From Parcubacteria group bacterium GW2011_GWC1_41_7 (lineage in GTDB: Bacteria > Patescibacteriota > Minisyncoccia > UBA6257 > HR35), in contig LCBW01000027.1 of assembly GCA_000997465.1 (NCBI GenBank), positions 1 through 7,171 of the forward strand: 7,171 nucleotides of DNA. Direction: 5' to 3'. Below, piece after piece: positions 4,766-7,171 of this stretch. A program made the translations under genes and the position numbers. The notes beneath the pieces are model-generated. The model worked only from the letters and a program-made list of their open reading frames with translations. It searched no databases and had not been told where the DNA came from. Position 1 is the stretch's first letter. Each line of letters begins with the position of its first letter.

Positions 4766-5749
4766 TTATACAGACATTTTTTTTGCACTTAAATACTTTA
4801 ATCGAGACATAAGCGTACGCTTTGCATCCATAAGAAATCTCGCTTCTATAAGATCGGGCACATCAAGATTGCTATGATATACCTGCATAAGGCCATCTAA
4901 ATCACCAAAAAGAAGGAATATTTTTTTCTTCCATTTTTCTATATTTTTAATCGGAAACGCAAGCGGCATAATATGCCTATCTTGACTTATGTGCGTTTTT
5001 CCATTCCCTACGCAATCAACGATAAAAATATTCTTTACCGACTCCATAATACTGCCATATATTTTTTCAAACGCGCGAAATCCTCTCCCCCAATAAACGG
5101 GCTGGTCATATGACAACTCTTCATTTCCAGAAAACACAAAAAGGGTGCCCTCCAGGATTTTAGGAAACGAATAGATAATATCTAGCGCAACTGCAACTCC
5201 CGATGCATTGTCAATTGCTCCGGTTTCTATGGAATCATAATGCACAAACACTATTGAGGAAGGATTTTTTCTGTTTCCAACAAAAATATTTGCTGACTGA
5301 TGTTTTTGGGGGCGCACCGCAACAGAGGCGGTTACTTTTTTTCCTGCGATAACCTTTTGCAATCCCTTTGTATCAACCGCAACTGAAGGCGCAAAATAAA
5401 AATTGCTCAGCGATATACCTTTGCACTGTGGATTAAAATTAATATTTGTGTCATACAGAAACCTTTGCGAAGAAATAAGTGAGCTGATGATATTGTCTTT
5501 CCCGACAATTTTTCCTCCAATAAAACAACACCCCTTGCAAGGAATTAATTTTTCATCAACCATGAGCCGGGCGCGTGAAATAACCGGAATGCGCGTTTGG
5601 AATGCCTGTATCCTATAAGAAACTGAAAAACTACTCAACGTATCTTGAATATACTGCCGAGCTTTATCTTCACCCGAAAATTGACGCGGGGAAAATGAAA
5701 CCAACTTTTTAATACATTGCATAGGGTCAAATAACTGTTTTTTATTCAT
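4766..5749 (-). CDS. M28-family zinc metallopeptidase
   Basis: 327-aa protein with the co-catalytic two-zinc aminopeptidase/carboxypeptidase fold. Ligands appear in the family order: H170 and D172 in HYDS, D180 in GAIDNASGVA (bridging), E210-E211 in FSGNEE (general base plus ligand), D245 in VDCVGNG, and H292 in YHSNLD. The N-terminal 150 residues form the usual first half-domain (helix with QYIQDTLSSF, then strands), with a Cys cluster CKGCC at 71-75. There is no signal peptide or membrane segment, so it is predicted to be cytosolic or released by another route. The substrate is likely peptides, but M28 relatives also include glutaminyl cyclases. A strong terminator at 5784-5832 separates it from the upstream GC-rich gene, so it starts its own transcript. 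There is no Shine-Dalgarno site. Confidence 0.88.
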   Translation of the reverse strand: MNKKQLFDPMQCIKKLVSFSPRQFSGEDKARQYIQDTLSSFSVSYRIQAFQTRIPVISRARLMVDEKLIPCKGCCFIGGKIVGKDNIISSLISSQRFLYDTNINFNPQCKGISLSNFYFAPSVAVDTKGLQKVIAGKKVTASVAVRPQKHQSANIFVGNRKNPSSIVFVHYDSIETGAIDNASGVAVALDIIYSFPKILEGTLFVFSGNEELSYDQPVYWGRGFRAFEKIYGSIMESVKNIFIVDCVGNGKTHISQDRHIMPLAFPIKNIEKWKKKIFLLFGDLDGLMQVYHSNLDVPDLIEARFLMDAKRTLMSRLKYLSAKKMSV

Positions 5750-5783
5750 TGATGAGGTTATTAATATATTGTACTGCTACAAA

Positions 5784-5832
5784 AAATCTGCTTAGGGTGT
5801 GAAAAACGGATAGTTTTTACACACCCTAAGCA
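5784..5832 (-). terminator. Strong intrinsic terminator after the GC-rich gene
   Basis: TGCTTAGGGTGTG (5789-5801) pairs perfectly with CACACCCTAAGCA (5820-5832). The helix extends through AAAAAC/GTTTTT (5802-5807 with 5813-5818) past one bulged A at 5819. On the minus strand the stem is followed by GATTTTTTG. It begins 22 nt after the stop of the 256-aa protein gene and insulates the M28 peptidase gene downstream. Confidence 0.85.
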
Positions 5833-5853
5833 ACCAAGAAGTACTTACCTCGC

Positions 5854-6624
5854 CTACGACTTCTTTCTGCCGCGAGGCATCGCTTCTTGTGCAAAGACAC
5901 TGCGCACTTCAGGCGGATACCAGGCCTGCTCGTCCTCCCAGGGCAGCCGCACGATAAGCGGCGCAACGCCGAGTACGCGCTCCACCGCATCGAACGCAGG
6001 ATCTGCGACCACCAACCGGAACACTTCGACCTCCTGGTCATCCGGCGGACCGTGGAATTCCTCCACAAGCACGCCAAAGACCGAGAAAAAGGCGAAGTAG
6101 TACTGGTAGTAAGCGCGTGATCCGCTCCACTGCTTCAGCCACGCAGAAAAGTCCAGCGTGGCATGCGCGATGCCATCGAAGACCTGCTCCCGGGCGCGCA
6201 TATGAACGTCTACGATCGACGCGCCCGAAAGCCCGGTGCGAACCGCGCTGAGCACCTTGCCGTCCCATTCCTGTAGGTTAGCAAGGTCAAAACGCTCGAG
6301 CTTTGCCCCGCCGTTTCTACCGCGGCCGTCGAAGACATACGTCCGCAGAACATCACACTTAGTGTGATTGCGCGACGTCATCTTGTCGTCCACGTACGTT
6401 GCCCAAAGCGGCGGTAGCCCTGTTTGCGCTGCCATATGCGCAAAAGCAAGGTCCTCAATGCGCGCGGTGGCAACATGCCGGCAGAAGTACGCATGCGGCG
6501 CACTCGGCAATCCTTTCGGCAGATTGCCGATGAACTCAGTTGCTCTCTGTAGTAAATCTGCGTCTTGCTGTCTGCGCAGAATCTCTTCCCGAACCTGCGT
6601 TGGGTCTGTGTATTGCAGCGCCAT
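5854..6624 (-). CDS. Unrecognised 256-aa protein, GC-rich gene
   Basis: I do not recognise a family. The protein is soluble-looking and mixed alpha/beta. An N-terminal helix (VREEILRRQQDADLLQRATE, 11-30) is followed by HAYFCRHVATARIEDLAFAH (44-63). Next come a Gly/Arg-rich loop with GRGRNGG (100-106), an aromatic stretch YYQYYFAFFSVFGVLVEEFHG (172-192), a PWEDEQAWYPPEV segment (228-240) and a basic tail RGRKKS. There is no signal peptide, and the aromatic stretch is too polar-flanked to call a membrane span. The start is secured by AGGAG (6636-6632), 7 nt before ATG 6624, the only strong ribosome-binding site in the window. By hand count 5941-6000 is 42/60 G+C, against 25/60 at 5041-5100 in the neighbouring gene. 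This contrast and the flanking stem-loops suggest foreign origin or special expression. Confidence 0.85.
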   Translation of the reverse strand: MALQYTDPTQVREEILRRQQDADLLQRATEFIGNLPKGLPSAPHAYFCRHVATARIEDLAFAHMAAQTGLPPLWATYVDDKMTSRNHTKCDVLRTYVFDGRGRNGGAKLERFDLANLQEWDGKVLSAVRTGLSGASIVDVHMRAREQVFDGIAHATLDFSAWLKQWSGSRAYYQYYFAFFSVFGVLVEEFHGPPDDQEVEVFRLVVADPAFDAVERVLGVAPLIVRLPWEDEQAWYPPEVRSVFAQEAMPRGRKKS

Positions 6625-6631
6625 GAGCGTT

Positions 6632-6640
6632 CTCCTTTCC
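6632..6640 (-). promoter_or_regulatory. Strong Shine-Dalgarno site of the 256-aa protein gene
   Basis: Minus-strand GGAAAGGAG with 7 nt to the ATG at 6624. It fixes the start codon of the GC-rich gene. No other gene here has a comparable site. Confidence 0.9.
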
Positions 6641-6658
6641 CTTTTATGTAGAGTGCAT

Positions 6659-6677
6659 GCGGCAATGTGATTGCCGC
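6659..6677 (-). other. Stem-loop in the leader of the GC-rich gene
   Basis: GCGGCAA (6659-6665) and TTGCCGC (6671-6677) form a perfect 7-bp stem with a 5-nt loop, 18 nt upstream of the ribosome-binding site on the minus strand. No U-tract follows, so it is not a terminator. It could be a leader structure or a protein-binding palindrome. Confidence 0.6.
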
Positions 6678-6692
6678 AAAGTAGGGATTTCT

Positions 6693-6733
6693 CCCGAAAA
6701 AACGTTTTTTCTTATTCTCAACGGCTTTTCGGG
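6693..6733 (-). other. Long-loop inverted repeat between the 44-aa and 256-aa genes
   Basis: CCCGAAAA (6693-6700) and TTTTCGGG (6726-6733) are exact complements 25 nt apart. An alternative inner palindrome, AAAAAACGTTTTTT (6697-6710), uses one of the same arms, so two mutually exclusive folds are possible. It directly adjoins the U-tract of the terminator at 6735-6765. Confidence 0.45.
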
Positions 6734-6734
6734 A

Positions 6735-6765
6735 AAAATAAAAAAGGCCGGCTTTTAAAGCCGAC
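6735..6765 (-). terminator. Intrinsic terminator of the 44-aa gene
   Basis: CGGCTTT (6749-6755) pairs with AAAGCCG (6757-6763), in practice with a slightly opened loop. It is followed on the minus strand by a near-continuous T tract (TTTTTTATTTTT) at about 6746-6734. It lies 31 nt after the stop of the 44-aa gene. Confidence 0.75.
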
Positions 6766-6795
6766 TCTGCGTAAGGTATGGAATATTATTTCAAA

Positions 6796-6930
6796 TTATT
6801 TTTTTATGTCCATATGAAGCAGCGCCGGCTTTGCATGCCAAGCCCGAAACATAAATCCAAACAAAGCAACCGCCGCGATCCCTTGCGCGGGTAAAATGGA
6901 AGTTGCGTTGTTCATGTATCCGCTGTTCAT
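6796..6930 (-). CDS. 44-aa small protein with one hydrophobic segment
   Basis: Frame from ATG 6930-6928 to TAA 6798-6796. The N terminus is polar (MNSGYMNNATS). Residues 12-30 (ILPAQGIAAVALFGFMFRA) are hydrophobic enough for one membrane helix, and the tail ends in charged residues (HMDIKK). It is framed by the best promoter in the window (TTGACT-18-TATAAT) and a good intrinsic terminator, so this 44-codon gene is very likely transcribed alone. An internal ATG at codon 6 (6915) would give a more normal leader of about 20 nt. The first ATG would be nearly leaderless. No family is recognised. Confidence 0.7.
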   Translation of the reverse strand: MNSGYMNNATSILPAQGIAAVALFGFMFRAWHAKPALLHMDIKK

Positions 6931-6940
6931 ATGTACAAAT

Positions 6941-6970
6941 ATTATACAAAAGATTTTATATAAAAGTCAA
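6941..6970 (-). promoter_or_regulatory. Near-consensus sigma70 promoter for the 44-aa gene
   Basis: TTGACT (6970-6965), 18-nt spacer, TATAAT (6946-6941) on the minus strand. The predicted transcript start (about 6934-6936) is only 4-6 nt before ATG 6930. Confidence 0.75.
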
Positions 6971-6991
6971 ATATATTTTACAAAAAGATAC

Positions 6992-7019
6992 AAAAACCCT
7001 CCCATAAGGGAGGATTTTT
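6992..7019 (-). terminator. Intrinsic terminator of the cold-shock gene
   Basis: CCTCCC (6998-7003) pairs with GGGAGG (7008-7013) around ATAA. It is flanked by AAAAA (6992-6996) and TTTTT (7015-7019), so it has a U-tract on both strands. It starts 30 nt after the stop of the cold-shock protein gene, which it should terminate. Confidence 0.85.
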
Positions 7020-7048
7020 GGGTTTTGACAGTTTGAGTGCCTCGATCC

Positions 7049-7171
7049 TTAGATGCGAGATACGTTGACTGCGTTTGGTCCCTTCTCAGATTCTGCCTTT
7101 TCAAAAGACACTTTATCGCCAACTCTTAGCTCTTCGTAGCTTACGCCCTTGAGCTCATTGCTGTGGAAAAA
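7049..7171 (-). CDS. CspA-family cold-shock protein, C-terminal part (runs off the right edge)
   Basis: Forty C-terminal residues plus stop are in the window, about 60% of a usual 65-70-aa protein. The fragment opens with FFHSNEL, the RNP2 motif (VFFH-type) of the nucleic-acid-binding surface. It continues through YEELRVGDKVSFEKAESEKGPNAVNVSRI, which matches the last three strands and the conserved GPNAVNV ending of bacterial cold-shock domains. The protein binds single-stranded RNA/DNA as an RNA chaperone in the cytosol. A bidirectional-looking terminator follows 30 nt downstream, so the gene is probably monocistronic at its 3' end. Its promoter and leader lie outside the window. Family assignment is secure; which Csp paralogue it is cannot be told. 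Confidence 0.95.
   Translation of the reverse strand, partial: FFHSNELKGVSYEELRVGDKVSFEKAESEKGPNAVNVSRI

Noticed and set aside
4681..4788. 36-residue N-terminal extension of the 62-aa single-span protein (start at 4788)
   Set aside because: It overlaps the 3' end of the peptidase gene, has an AT-biased composition (Phe, Ile, Lys, Asn), and a -10 element lies downstream of that ATG. The start at 4680 gives a cleaner protein.
6368..6670. Overlapping ORFs on both strands at the start of the GC-rich gene (including a 100-aa plus-strand frame)
   Set aside because: These are shadow frames produced by high GC. Only the 256-aa minus-strand frame has a ribosome-binding site and protein-like composition.
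1..7171. tRNA, rRNA, CRISPR array or integrase/transposase genes
   Set aside because: Both strands were read for such signals and none could be supported.

Overview
The window looks like a compact, moderately AT-rich bacterial chromosome segment. Almost every gene is on the minus strand, intergenic gaps are short, and there are many very small proteins with one membrane segment. The gene mix (a Gmad2 Ig-like exported protein, a stand-alone SET-domain methyltransferase, a dCMP deaminase next to a P-loop nucleotide kinase, an ICMT/PEMT-type membrane methyltransferase, an M28 peptidase, TypA and a cold-shock protein) and the general lack of Shine-Dalgarno sites suggest a Candidate Phyla Radiation (Patescibacteria, possibly Parcubacteria-like) genome. 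That assignment is an inference; no rRNA or ribosomal protein gene is present to test it.

Layout, left to right. At 1-605 (minus) lies the N-terminal part of the translational GTPase TypA/BipA, running off the left edge. Its promoter and an unusual hairpin-rich leader lie at 629-721. At 735-1755 (minus) a dCMP deaminase gene overlaps a small nucleotide kinase gene, a likely deoxynucleotide-supply pair. Upstream, 1756-2092 has no intact gene but contains a second, diverged copy of the start of the deaminase gene with its leader. At 2093-2941 (minus) are three small cell-envelope genes: a 31-aa single-span peptide, a Gmad2 Ig-like membrane-anchored protein and a 58-aa Pro/Ala-rich peptide, followed by a perfect 14-bp stem-loop. 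The SET-domain gene (2997-3401) is the only confident plus-strand gene. It is divergent from the envelope group and convergent with a cupin gene.

The minus-strand series 3463-5749 holds, in transcription order, an M28-type metallopeptidase, a 62-aa single-span protein with a Pro-rich tail, an ICMT/PEMT-like membrane methyltransferase (6 nt after the 62-aa gene) and the cupin. At 5854-6624 is a strikingly GC-rich gene for an unrecognised 256-aa protein. It has a strong Shine-Dalgarno site and is bracketed by strong stem-loops, unlike everything around it. Then come a 44-aa small membrane protein with a near-consensus promoter and, at the right edge, the C-terminal 40 residues of a CspA-family cold-shock protein with its terminator.

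Functionally the window mixes translation and stress functions (TypA, Csp), dNTP metabolism and small envelope proteins. The most notable points are the duplicated deaminase 5' fragment, the bacterial SET methyltransferase, the GC-rich orphan gene with its structured flanks, and several promoters placed so close to start codons that leaderless or near-leaderless mRNAs are likely.
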